A stretch of DNA of 64,000 nucleotides from Pantoea sp. 1.19 (GTDB lineage Bacteria > Pseudomonadota > Gammaproteobacteria > Enterobacterales > Enterobacteriaceae): NCBI RefSeq assembly GCF_001922585.1, contig NZ_MRBS01000005.1:172116-236115 (forward strand), written 5' to 3'. How positions within the stretch are numbered: the first letter of the stretch is position 1; every line of letters begins with the position of its first letter. Below the pieces are notes generated by a model. It did no database searches. It was not told the origin of the DNA and saw nothing but the letters and a program-made list of their open reading frames with translations. Both the position numbers and the translations under genes were made by a program. Positions 31,492-39,500 of this stretch are shown here, piece by piece.

Positions 31492-32694
31492 TCAGCGTTG
31501 TTGTCGGGGGGATCCCGGCTCGCCGGGCTCCGCCAGCCCAAAGAACAGGTCGGTCAGGGTACGGCTATCCAGTGGCTCGCCGTTTAGCGAGCGGACTAAA
31601 AATTCGCTGCCTAACATCTGCAGCGAAAACAGCATATCCGGCTGCACGCGGCGAATTTTTTGCAGGTGCTGGCTGTCATTAACCAGCGAGACCGTACGGG
31701 TACCACTGCCGGCCACTTCTTTTACTGCCAGCACGATAAAGGCGTTTTCAGAGTCATCGCCGCGCAGCGCCAGCACCGTTTTAGCACGGGCCACGCCGGC
31801 CTCCTGCAGCACATCGCTCAGGGTCGCATCGCCGACGATGATATCAGCATCTGGCGGGTACTGATGCGGCAGCCGTTCAGGCACAATCACCGTCGGTGTT
31901 TCGCCGCGCTGGCGCAAACCGTCGTAGACGCTGTGTGCCAGCGGCGTTGCCCCGGCGATAATCGTGTGATTTTTACGCATCATATGTAGCATCCTGCCTC
32001 TGACCAGGCGTTTCAGGTTACCGCTGATCGCCGGGCCGATTACGGCGGTAAGCGACGTCGCGAAGACGGTGATTCCTAGCACGATAATCGACACGGTAAA
32101 CAGGCGCGCATCTGCCGTCTGCGGGACGATATCGCCAAATCCAGCCGTCGACATGCTGACTATCGCGTAATAGAACGCGGTCGTCAGGCTGGCAATCGGC
32201 GGTGAAAACTGGCTGCCCAGCCACAGTGAGCCGAGTACGCTGTAAAGCATCAGTGAGCTGATGCTGACCAGCGCGAAGAGACTGCCGGCGGCCAGGCTGG
32301 CGCGATGAAAGCTGCGCCAGCCCAAAAACAGCAGCAGCATTACCCCCAACGTAAAGGGCTGCAGCCCCGGCAGGTTGCCACTGGTACTGCGGCTGAGCAG
32401 CAGTACCGCCAGCAGCAGCAGCAGCGAAAACGCCCACGCCAGCCGGGCGCGCAGCAGCAGCCCGACGGCCATTACCGGCAAGCTGATACCCAGCATAAAG
32501 CGAGGAATTTCCAGCAGGCCGACCAGCTCCAACGCGCTTTTCCAGTCGTTAACATCGGTGATAGCTCCCGGCAGCGCCAGCTGCGCCTGCTTCAGCGTGG
32601 GGTGCAGAAATAGCAGGCCATTGAGCGCGACCAGCGCGGCCAACAGCGGCACGGGGTGCAGCCACCTCAGCCAGCGTTTAACAGAAAGCGTCAT
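31492..32694 (-). CDS. kch: Kch-type voltage-gated-like potassium channel
   Basis: A 400-residue membrane protein. Several N-terminal helices lead to a pore region with the selectivity filter STAGFGDIVP (residues 182-191), then a cytoplasmic RCK/TrkA-N domain (from HTIIAGATPLAHSVYD, about 240, onward) and a variable tail. The order and many segments (FMLGISLPV, RLFTVSIIVLGITVFATSLT) parallel E. coli Kch (417 aa). The filter is GFG instead of the usual GYG. In E. coli kch is elsewhere; here it sits between envZ and pckA, convergent to envZ with a nine-base gap. Confidence 0.85.
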   Translation of the reverse strand: MTLSVKRWLRWLHPVPLLAALVALNGLLFLHPTLKQAQLALPGAITDVNDWKSALELVGLLEIPRFMLGISLPVMAVGLLLRARLAWAFSLLLLLAVLLLSRSTSGNLPGLQPFTLGVMLLLFLGWRSFHRASLAAGSLFALVSISSLMLYSVLGSLWLGSQFSPPIASLTTAFYYAIVSMSTAGFGDIVPQTADARLFTVSIIVLGITVFATSLTAVIGPAISGNLKRLVRGRMLHMMRKNHTIIAGATPLAHSVYDGLRQRGETPTVIVPERLPHQYPPDADIIVGDATLSDVLQEAGVARAKTVLALRGDDSENAFIVLAVKEVAGSGTRTVSLVNDSQHLQKIRRVQPDMLFSLQMLGSEFLVRSLNGEPLDSRTLTDLFFGLAEPGEPGSPRQQR

Positions 32695-32803
32695 GGAGTC
32701 ACGGTACGTCAGTTAAAGGGGAATGGCGAGAGTGTAACCTGTCAGCAGCGCGACGGGAAAAAAAATAGCGGGCGGCCTCGCCGGATACGAAGCCGCCGCA
32801 AGA

Positions 32804-34423
32804 TTACAGCGAAGGACCGGCTTTCACCAGCGCCTCACCGGCGGGCGTGTCGGTATATTTGGCAAAGTTAGCAATAAAGCGCTGTGCCAGATCCTGCGCT
32901 TTATCCTGCCAGGCTTCCTCGCTGCTCCAGCTGCTACGCGGATCCAGTAGTTGGCTGTCGACGCCGTTCAGCGCGACCGGGACGGCCAGGTTAAAGATTG
33001 GCAGCGTGGTCGTCTGCGCCGCGGATAGCTCACCGGCAAGAATGGCATTGATGATGGTGCGGGTATCTTTGATCGAGATCCGCTTCCCGCTGCCGTTCCA
33101 GCCGGTGTTCACCAGATAAGCCTCCGCGCCCGCTGCCTGCATACGCTTCACCAGGACTTCGGCATACTGCGTCGGATGCAGCATCAGGAAGGCGGCGCCA
33201 AAGCAGGCGGAGAAGGTGGGCGTCGGCTCGGTGATGCCACGCTCGGTGCCCGCCAGCTTGGCGGTAAATCCGGACAGGAAGTGATACTGCGTTTGATCCG
33301 GCGTCAGGCGCGATACCGGCGGCAGCACGCCAAAGGCATCGGCGGTCAGGAAGATCACTTTCTTCGCGTGGCCGGCTCGGGAGACCGGTTTGACGATGTT
33401 GTCGATATGGTTGATGGGGTAGGAGACGCGGGTGTTTTCGGTCTTACTGCCGTCATCGTAATCGACGCTGCCATCTGCGCGCACCACCACGTTTTCCAGC
33501 AGGGCGTCGCGGCGGATCGCCTGATAAATTTCCGGCTCCGCCTCGGCCGATAATTTAATGGTTTTCGCGTAGCAGCCGCCTTCAAAATTGAATACGCCAT
33601 CATCATCCCAGCCGTGCTCGTCATCACCAATCAGCTGACGTTTAGGATCGGTCGACAGCGTCGTTTTACCGGTGCCGGAGAGCCCAAAGAACACGGCAAC
33701 GTCCCCACGTTCGCCGACGTTAGCCGAGCAGTGCATTGAGGCGATACCGCGCAGCGGCAGCAGGTAGTTCATCACCGAGAACAGCCCTTTTTTCATCTCG
33801 CCGCCGTACCAGGTGCCACCAATCAGCTGGATTTTTTCCGTCAGGTTGAAAGCCACAAAGTTCTCGGAGTGCAGTCCCTGCGCCTGCCAGTCAGGATTGG
33901 TGCATTTAGCGCCGTTCATCACCACGAAGTCCGGCGTAAAGTCCTGCAGGTCGGCGGCATCCGGGCGGATAAACATGTTAGTGACAAAATGCGCCTGCCA
34001 CGCCACTTCGGTAATAAAGCGGACCGCCAGCCGGCTGTCGGGGTTGGCGCCGCACCAGGCATCGACGACAAACAGGCGCTTGCCGGAGAGTTGAGCGGTG
34101 ACGCGGGACTTTAACTGCGACCAGACGGCGGGAGACAGCGGTTGGTTATCGTTTTTTCCGGTTCCCTGATCGGCCCACCATAGCGTGTCGCGCGTCGTAT
34201 CGTCGCGCACGATATATTTGTCCTTCGGTGAGCGGCCGGTAAAGACGCCGGTATTGACCGCTACGGCGCCGGATTGTGTGACGATGCCGCGCTCATACCC
34301 CTCCAGGTCGGGGCGCGTCTCTTCCTGAAACAGGGTGTCATAATCGGGGTTATACACCACCTCAACCGTATCAGTGATGCCGTAAGCAACGAGATCCTGG
34401 GGCGTCAGGCCGTTCGCGTGCAT
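32804..34423 (-). CDS. pckA: Phosphoenolpyruvate carboxykinase (ATP)
   Basis: A 539-residue gluconeogenic enzyme converting oxaloacetate and ATP to phosphoenolpyruvate. The kinase loop [14 protein letters not shown] and the metal-binding [21 protein letters not shown] are intact, as is the substrate Arg segment ([15 protein letters not shown]). The length matches E. coli Pck (540). On the minus strand AAGGAG lies seven bases before the ATG. Its 347-bp upstream region contains an AT palindrome (34670-34700). Confidence 0.97.
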   Translation of the reverse strand: MHANGLTPQDLVAYGITDTVEVVYNPDYDTLFQEETRPDLEGYERGIVTQSGAVAVNTGVFTGRSPKDKYIVRDDTTRDTLWWADQGTGKNDNQPLSPAVWSQLKSRVTAQLSGKRLFVVDAWCGANPDSRLAVRFITEVAWQAHFVTNMFIRPDAADLQDFTPDFVVMNGAKCTNPDWQAQGLHSENFVAFNLTEKIQLIGGTWYGGEMKKGLFSVMNYLLPLRGIASMHCSANVGERGDVAVFFGLSGTGKTTLSTDPKRQLIGDDEHGWDDDGVFNFEGGCYAKTIKLSAEAEPEIYQAIRRDALLENVVVRADGSVDYDDGSKTENTRVSYPINHIDNIVKPVSRAGHAKKVIFLTADAFGVLPPVSRLTPDQTQYHFLSGFTAKLAGTERGITEPTPTFSACFGAAFLMLHPTQYAEVLVKRMQAAGAEAYLVNTGWNGSGKRISIKDTRTIINAILAGELSAAQTTTLPIFNLAVPVALNGVDSQLLDPRSSWSSEEAWQDKAQDLAQRFIANFAKYTDTPAGEALVKAGPSL

Positions 34424-34669
34424 GATACTGCTCCTTAGCTTTTTTTACTGCTTTTTAAGTGTAGGGTAGGGCTAACGATGTTTATCCTGATTGCCTGCGG
34501 TTGCACAAGCGATCGCGCGCAGTGTACACCTGTAGCCGATGAGGAAAAGCGGCACGCGGTGGAAATGAGAGCCAGGACAGAAAAACATGAAAAAGGGATG
34601 CAAATAGGAAAGAGATGATGTTAGTCCGGCCGGAAAGACGGCTGGATTCAATGGGTAACGAGACGGCAG

Positions 34670-34700
34670 TTTAGTTAATTAAATAACTTAATTAACTAAA
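34670..34700. repeat. Perfect AT-rich inverted repeat in the hslO-pckA gap
   Basis: Arms of 13 bp (34670-34682 TTTAGTTAATTAA and its exact complement 34688-34700) flank a five-base loop. It lies about 250 bp upstream of pckA and 70 bp past hslO. It has no T-run, and a GC-rich terminator for hslO already lies closer to that gene, so an operator or protein-binding palindrome is as likely as an RNA hairpin. Confidence 0.7.
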
Positions 34701-34727
34701 TTCAGGGAGGATTTACCCGGTAAAGTG

Positions 34728-34762
34728 AAGAAAATGGGCGGCTCCCGTCTGCGGGCGCCGCC
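34728..34762 (-). terminator. Intrinsic terminator of hslO
   Basis: On the minus strand a two-part GC stem (6 bp plus 4 bp with single mismatched bases, 34737-34762, loop at 34748-34751) is followed by ATTTTCTTC. It starts nine bases beyond the hslO stop. Confidence 0.75.
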
Positions 34763-34770
34763 AGAGCGGA

Positions 34771-35643
34771 TTAATGTACCTGATTGTCGCTGGCGCTCGC
34801 CGCATTGCGGATCGCCGCAATGTCTACCGCGTCATACACGTAGTGCGTTCCGCAGTAGTCGCAGTGCATATCAATTTCGCCATCTTCGGCGATGATATCA
34901 TCCACCTCCTGCTGCGGCAGTGTTTTTAGCACCTCACCGCAGCGCTCGCGGGAGCAGGTGCAGCGATAGACCACCGGCTGCGGGTCGTAGACCGTCACTT
35001 CTTCCTCGTGATAGAGGCGCCACATCACATCGGTCGCCGACAGCGACAGCAGTTCATCCGTTTTAATCGTCTCGGTCAGCGTCGCCAAATGCTCAAACTC
35101 ATTACGATCGCTGTGCGAAGCGGGCAGCACCTGCAGCAGGATACCGGCGGCACCTGGGTGAGTGAAGCTGGTGCGCAGCCAGATGCGGGTCGGTAACTGT
35201 TCGGACCGCAGGAAATAGTCCTCAAGGCAGGCGGCCAGCGTATCGCCCTCCAGCCCCACGACGCCCTGATAGCGTTCGCCTTTACTGGGGCTGATGGTGA
35301 TCACCAGATAGCCGTTACCAACCATCTCTTTCAGGCTGCTGCCCTCGGCGATCTCGCCCTGCATCCGCGCAATCCCGCGCATCTCCTGCTGATGGTTACC
35401 ATTAATGACCGCCAGCGTCAGCGGGCCATCGCCCTGCAGCTGGACGGTAATGTCGCCATCAAATTTCAGGGTGGCGGTCAGCAGGCTGGTTGCGACCAGC
35501 AGCTCTCCCAGCAGGGCCTGAACCGGTTGCGGATAGTCGTGGCCCTCGATGATGGCGCGCCAGGTATCGGAGACATTGACCAGCTCGCCGCGAACGGCGT
35601 GCTGGGCAAACAAATAACGGTAGATGTGATCTTGCTGGGACAT
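34771..35643 (-). CDS. hslO: Redox-regulated holdase chaperone Hsp33
   Basis: A 290-residue cytoplasmic chaperone activated by oxidation. The N-terminal substrate-binding core ([21 protein letters not shown]) is followed by the C-terminal redox switch: the zinc-binding cysteines CTCSRERC and CDYCG. Under oxidants these form disulfides, release zinc and unfold the linker, exposing the binding face. It lies 21 bp downstream of hslR in the same direction, as in E. coli. Confidence 0.96.
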   Translation of the reverse strand: MSQQDHIYRYLFAQHAVRGELVNVSDTWRAIIEGHDYPQPVQALLGELLVATSLLTATLKFDGDITVQLQGDGPLTLAVINGNHQQEMRGIARMQGEIAEGSSLKEMVGNGYLVITISPSKGERYQGVVGLEGDTLAACLEDYFLRSEQLPTRIWLRTSFTHPGAAGILLQVLPASHSDRNEFEHLATLTETIKTDELLSLSATDVMWRLYHEEEVTVYDPQPVVYRCTCSRERCGEVLKTLPQQEVDDIIAEDGEIDMHCDYCGTHYVYDAVDIAAIRNAASASDNQVH

Positions 35644-35664
35644 AACTCTCTCTCACTGTGGCGA

Positions 35665-36066
35665 TCACGATTCGCCAGAACTTTTAAATTTTATCAGGTC
35701 ACGGCGCTCTTTCTTGTCCGGACGTCGGTCGGGATGCGGCATGGTCAGCGCGGACATTTTTCGCGCCAGCGCCTGTTTTTCACGCTTTTCCTGGCTGTCT
35801 GCCGTCTCGCGATACAGTAGCTGCGCTGCGCTGGCCGGTCCACGCCGATCGCTGACCGCGAGCACCACCACCGTGCGCTGATCGTTGCCTTGCCGCAGGG
35901 TCAGCACGGCGTCGCACTCAACCAGCTTACCGGGTTTACTGCGCTGGCCGTTGTAATGGACTTTGCCGCCTTCGATCATCTCGCGGGCCAGCGCCCGGGT
36001 TTTATAAAAGCGTGCGGCCCACAGCCATTTATCCAGGCGCACGCCGTCGGTCGGTTTTGCAGTCAT
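35665..36066 (-). CDS. hslR: Ribosome-associated heat-shock protein 15 (Hsp15)
   Basis: A 133-residue S4-domain RNA-binding protein (VRLDKWLWAARFYKTRALAR at the N-terminus) that rescues blocked 50S subunits carrying a peptidyl-tRNA after heat stress; the C-terminus is basic (PDRRPDKKERR). The ATG at 36066 has GGAG seven bases upstream, directly at the edge of the hexanucleotide repeat. In E. coli yrfG precedes it; here that gene is absent. The start codon overlaps the TGA of an upstream open frame (ATGA). Confidence 0.95.
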   Translation of the reverse strand: MTAKPTDGVRLDKWLWAARFYKTRALAREMIEGGKVHYNGQRSKPGKLVECDAVLTLRQGNDQRTVVVLAVSDRRGPASAAQLLYRETADSQEKREKQALARKMSALTMPHPDRRPDKKERRDLIKFKSSGES

Positions 36067-36320
36067 CGTCGCTCCAAAGCCAAAGCCAAAGCCAAAGCCA
36101 AAGCCAAAGCCAAAGCCAAAGCCAAAGCCAAAGCCAAAGCCAAAGCCAAAGCCAAAGCCAAAGCCAAAGCCAAAGCCAAAGCCAAAGCCAGCCGCCAGTC
36201 AGCGTTTAATCGTAGACCCGATGCGCGAGCGGGGATAACGCATCCCGGTGACGAAAAGGCCAACAGCGTAGCATATTCGCCGGGTGAACCGAATAGGTCA
36301 TGACGGGCGATGGCTCTCAC
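36063..36320 (-). CDS. Hypothetical Leu-Ala repeat open frame upstream of hslR
   Basis: An 85-codon frame opening with GTG at 36320 (12 bases past the igaA stop) and ending with a TGA that overlaps the hslR ATG. The first 43 residues match nothing I recognise; the rest is about 20 alternating Leu-Ala pairs made by the hexamer tract, then ERR. Leu-Ala repeats are the composition of artificial membrane helices, so a product would be strongly hydrophobic. The start has no good ribosome site, and all six frames are open through the tract, so openness is weak evidence of coding. Coupling to hslR by ATGA is the main argument for it. Confidence 0.25.
   Translation of the reverse strand: MRAIARHDLFGSPGEYATLLAFSSPGCVIPARASGLRLNADWRLALALALALALALALALALALALALALALALALALALALERR
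36074..36190. repeat. Hexanucleotide tandem repeat (CCAAAG/TTTGGC), 19.5 copies
   Basis: 117 bp of uninterrupted CCAAAG units (minus strand CTTTGG) with no mismatches between 36074 and 36190. It ends eight bases before the hslR start codon and becomes part of its leader on the minus strand. Perfect repeats this long are prone to copy-number change by slippage; a change of whole units would keep reading frames but alter leader length. It occupies the place of yrfG between igaA and hslR. Confidence 0.97.
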
Positions 36321-36331
36321 TGTTCACCGGA

Positions 36332-38470
36332 TTAAAACAGGGAGCGCAGATTTTTTACCGGCGTCAGCGTCTGATTAAAACACTTTTCATAATAGTGCTG
36401 AATGGCGGCCTGACGCAGCCTGTCGCGGCGCAGACGGACCAGCGCCAGTATGCTGTTAATGATCAGGCTCAGGGTCACCAGCGCCAGCAGCAGTGCGGTG
36501 CCGATATAGCGTCCCAGCGTCAGCGTATCAGGCGCGCTGTGAATAGCGATCTGTCGGGTGCCATTCGCGTCCACGCTCAGGCTGGTAATGATGCCGTTGG
36601 CGGCAAAAGGCGTGTGCAGCAGCTGCCCGGAGAGCCGCTGTAGCTCGCGCCACTGCTCCAGCGGATTGAGATCATACAGCGACGTGGTCGGGGGCTGCTG
36701 GCTCACCAGCTGGCGTCCCTCATCGCTGTAAATCAAAAATCCCCCCGGCGGCGGGCTGTTCAGCGCTTCCGCGGCGCGGTGCGTTTCACGGTAGAAGAAG
36801 GCGGAGGTGGCCGTATTCACCAGGTTTTCCAGCGCCTCAGCGCTCACCGGACGCAGCAGGACGTTGGTACCGTTAAGCGCGCCGGAATCCGCCCGCTTCA
36901 CCAGCGCCTCCCAGTCTTTGGCATTACCGAGGTTTACCAGCGCATTTTTCAGCCGTACGCAATCCTGACGATCGCTGCACAGCTCCTGGGCGCGCAGGAC
37001 GATATCGGCAAAATCATCAAGCAGCGTCATCCCTGATTTCTGGATCGCGCTGGCCAGCTGCGGGTTAATCTTGGGATCGGTGCTGGAGGGCGGATGCAGC
37101 TGCGCGCGGGTGGTGGTCAGCAGCGCAGCGGCTTTATCGATCACATCCGACTGCGGGGCGGGCAGGGGCCGGGCGTTATTCCACCAGATAGCCGAACAGT
37201 CAAACGGCATAAAAGCGTACGCGCGATTATGTTGATAGCTGGCCGGGACGGAGCACATTCCCGTGCCCTGCACCGACAGCAGGTCGCCGACGCGCAGCGG
37301 CGTTTTTTCCAGTTCGTCCACGCTGGTCACTTCGACCCGATCGCTGCCTTTCAGCCACGCCGCGCTCAGCTTCAGCGGCATGCCCAGCGGAACCCAGACA
37401 ATCAGTAGCACCAGCACCAACAGGGAGCCCAGCGCCAGCACCCGATTTTTCCGCCAGCGCTGAAGCGGAAAGTTACGTACTTCGTCCTGTAACGATAAAA
37501 AGCGCCCTTGCCGAACCACGTGGCGAGTGGGATAGATGTCGATCTCTGTTTGTTGCCCCAGATCGTGCCCGACCCACGGCTGCCAGTGGGCGGGGTAAAT
37601 CAGATCCATGATGCCAAGTGAAACGGTATTCATCTGTCCCTGATTCGATTCACCGAAGAGCCCCCAGCGCTTGGGTGAGCCGCGTAAACAGTGAATATCA
37701 CGCCGTGATTTTTCCCGCAGGGGGCGCCACAACGATGCCAGGCTGACCGCCAAAACCGCACTGCCGATCAGCAGCAGCCACGGCATCAGCACCGCCGGTG
37801 CCAGCAGGGCACAGAAGAACAGCAGCAGCGCGGCGCAGGCGGCGAGCGCTTCGCGAGTGCCTTCCGGACGGCGCAGAGCCATCTCTTCTGGCGTCTCCCG
37901 GCGTACCCGCAGCAGATCCACATGCTCGCTCTCCTCCTGACGGATAGAGGCGCTGGGCGCGGCGGCACGCGGCACGCCTGGCAGGGCCGCCTGTTCCTGG
38001 GCGTAGTTCACCAGGGAGTGGCCATTCAGCGAAATGACCAGCGGCATCGTTTGGGTACGGATAATTTCGACGTAATTTTCGTCGGTGATGTATTGCTCCC
38101 ACTGCGGAGGCAAGTGGACTTCAATCTCATCAAGATAATAGCGCCACTTATGCGGCTCATCGGTCGATAAACCGTAGCGAGTAATGGCACGGGTGACCGG
38201 ATAGACGTGCTGACTTTGCGAGGTGAGCACCAGCTTTTCCGCGGGCTTACTGGCACCGCCGGGGAGCACCCCTGAGGAAGCGGTCGCCAGTGCCGTGACG
38301 TAGCGCTCCACCGCCTCGCGCTCTTCCGACGTCAGCTTACGCCAGGGTGGGCTGATAAACGGCAGGGGGCGGGACAGCGGTGGTCTCTGGCGCATGGCGT
38401 ACCAGAACAGCGCGCCCGCCGCCAGTGAGACAGCGGCCAGGATCGCGAAGATCAGCGCAAGGGTCGTCAT
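36332..38470 (-). CDS. igaA: Inner-membrane Rcs-pathway brake IgaA (YrfF)
   Basis: A 712-residue membrane protein that restrains the Rcs envelope-stress phosphorelay by holding RcsD; RcsF relieves it. There is an N-terminal helix (about 4-22), cytoplasmic domains separated by helices near 210-245 and 340-365, a long periplasmic domain, and a last helix near 650-680. The four periplasmic cysteines known in the family can be seen (CSVPAS, FDCSAIWW, LCSDRQDC). The length is one residue from E. coli YrfF. It heads a minus-strand series with hslR and hslO and is divergent from nudE. Confidence 0.95.
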   Translation of the reverse strand: MTTLALIFAILAAVSLAAGALFWYAMRQRPPLSRPLPFISPPWRKLTSEEREAVERYVTALATASSGVLPGGASKPAEKLVLTSQSQHVYPVTRAITRYGLSTDEPHKWRYYLDEIEVHLPPQWEQYITDENYVEIIRTQTMPLVISLNGHSLVNYAQEQAALPGVPRAAAPSASIRQEESEHVDLLRVRRETPEEMALRRPEGTREALAACAALLLFFCALLAPAVLMPWLLLIGSAVLAVSLASLWRPLREKSRRDIHCLRGSPKRWGLFGESNQGQMNTVSLGIMDLIYPAHWQPWVGHDLGQQTEIDIYPTRHVVRQGRFLSLQDEVRNFPLQRWRKNRVLALGSLLVLVLLIVWVPLGMPLKLSAAWLKGSDRVEVTSVDELEKTPLRVGDLLSVQGTGMCSVPASYQHNRAYAFMPFDCSAIWWNNARPLPAPQSDVIDKAAALLTTTRAQLHPPSSTDPKINPQLASAIQKSGMTLLDDFADIVLRAQELCSDRQDCVRLKNALVNLGNAKDWEALVKRADSGALNGTNVLLRPVSAEALENLVNTATSAFFYRETHRAAEALNSPPPGGFLIYSDEGRQLVSQQPPTTSLYDLNPLEQWRELQRLSGQLLHTPFAANGIITSLSVDANGTRQIAIHSAPDTLTLGRYIGTALLLALVTLSLIINSILALVRLRRDRLRQAAIQHYYEKCFNQTLTPVKNLRSLF

Positions 38471-38859
38471 AGCCGGCTCATCCCGCGGGACCCTGCCCGA
38501 CAGAGTGCCGCGTCGCGCGATCGCCGCGCAGGTTTCTCACCTTTGCGCAACCGCGAGGGCTGGGCCGTATTGCGTATATAGTCATAAATCGCGCACGGAA
38601 TCAGTCAGTTAATTAATACAAGTAGCCTTGCCGGAATGATAGCGGCCTTTATTTTGCTTAAGTATCGGCATACTCTGAGTTTTTACCTAATCCTGAGCGG
38701 AGTTAAAACCCTTTTTTTTACTACGACGCAATTTGTTATAAGAAAAGGAATTAAAAGCGTGCAATGATTGCATCCTGCGTGCCGCCATGCACAATGACCC
38801 ATTCCGCCGCCGTTGTGATGACGGTGACCGCCTGTTGACGGCGCTAGCCTGGGGCCATT
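38471..38859. other. igaA-nudE divergent promoter region
   Basis: 389 bp with AT-rich patches (38600-38760) suited to promoters for both genes. No coding frame or RNA gene was recognised. nudE has only a weak GGGG before its start. Confidence 0.5.
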
Positions 38860-39423
38860 ATGACCAGACAATTACAAAAACCCACCATTCTTCATGTCGA
38901 AACGGTTGCCCGCTCGCGCCTGTTTGCTATTGAAGCGGTCGATTTAGCCTTCAGCAACGGTGCGCGTCGGGTATACGAGCGGATGCGGCCCTCCGGTCGC
39001 GAAGCGGTGATGATTGTGCCCATCGTTGACGATCACCTGCTGTTGATTCAGGAGTATGCCGTAGGGCTCGAAAGCTATGAGCTCGGCTTTCCCAAGGGGC
39101 TGATCGATCCGGGTGAAACGCCGCATCAGGCGGCCGATCGCGAACTGAAAGAGGAAGCGGGATTCGGCGCGACCCGGCTTCACACCCTCAGCAAGCTGAC
39201 GCTGGCTCCCTCCTACTTTTCCAGCCAGATGCACATTGTGGTGGCGGAGGGGCTCTATCCGGAGAAGCTGGAGGGCGATGAACCTGAGCCTTTACCGGTA
39301 ATGCGCTGGCCGCTGACCCATCTGATGGCGCTGCTGGCCGAACCCGACTTTCGCGAGGCCCGCTGCGTGAGTGCGTTGTTCCTGGTGCGCGAGTGGCTGC
39401 GCGAACAGGGGCGGCTGGCCTGA
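38860..39423 (+). CDS. nudE: ADP compounds hydrolase NudE
   Basis: A 187-residue Nudix hydrolase acting on ADP-ribose, Ap3A, NADH and similar nucleotides. The complete Nudix box runs from Gly80 to Phe102 (G-LIDPG-E, then REL and EEAGF). The length equals E. coli NudE. It is divergent from igaA and convergent with mrcA. Confidence 0.95.
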   Translation: MTRQLQKPTILHVETVARSRLFAIEAVDLAFSNGARRVYERMRPSGREAVMIVPIVDDHLLLIQEYAVGLESYELGFPKGLIDPGETPHQAADRELKEEAGFGATRLHTLSKLTLAPSYFSSQMHIVVAEGLYPEKLEGDEPEPLPVMRWPLTHLMALLAEPDFREARCVSALFLVREWLREQGRLA

Positions 39424-39438
39424 GTTGCGAACGCGGGA

Positions 39439-39472
39439 GAAAAAAATGCCGGTGGCCTATGGCCACCGGCAT
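39439..39472 (-). terminator. Intrinsic terminator of mrcA
   Basis: A 12-bp perfect stem (39446-39457 with 39461-39472) with a three-base loop is followed on the minus strand by seven T. It lies between convergent nudE and mrcA. Confidence 0.9.
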
Positions 39473-39500
39473 CGGTTCTGTCGCTGAATGCTGACGTCCG

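Larger units (their letters stand above)
34424..34770. other. hslO-pckA intergenic region
   Basis: Apart from the palindrome and the hslO terminator (annotated separately) this region should hold the pckA promoter on the minus strand. No coding frame was supported. Confidence 0.6.

Noticed and set aside
36074-36190. The short repeat as a CRISPR array
   Set aside because: Units are six bases with no spacers; it is a simple tandem repeat.
36012-36303. Plus-strand frames coding Ala-Lys or Ser-Gln repeats through the hexamer tract
   Set aside because: The hexamer has no stop in any of the six frames, so these are open by composition. They run against hslR and have no ribosome site.
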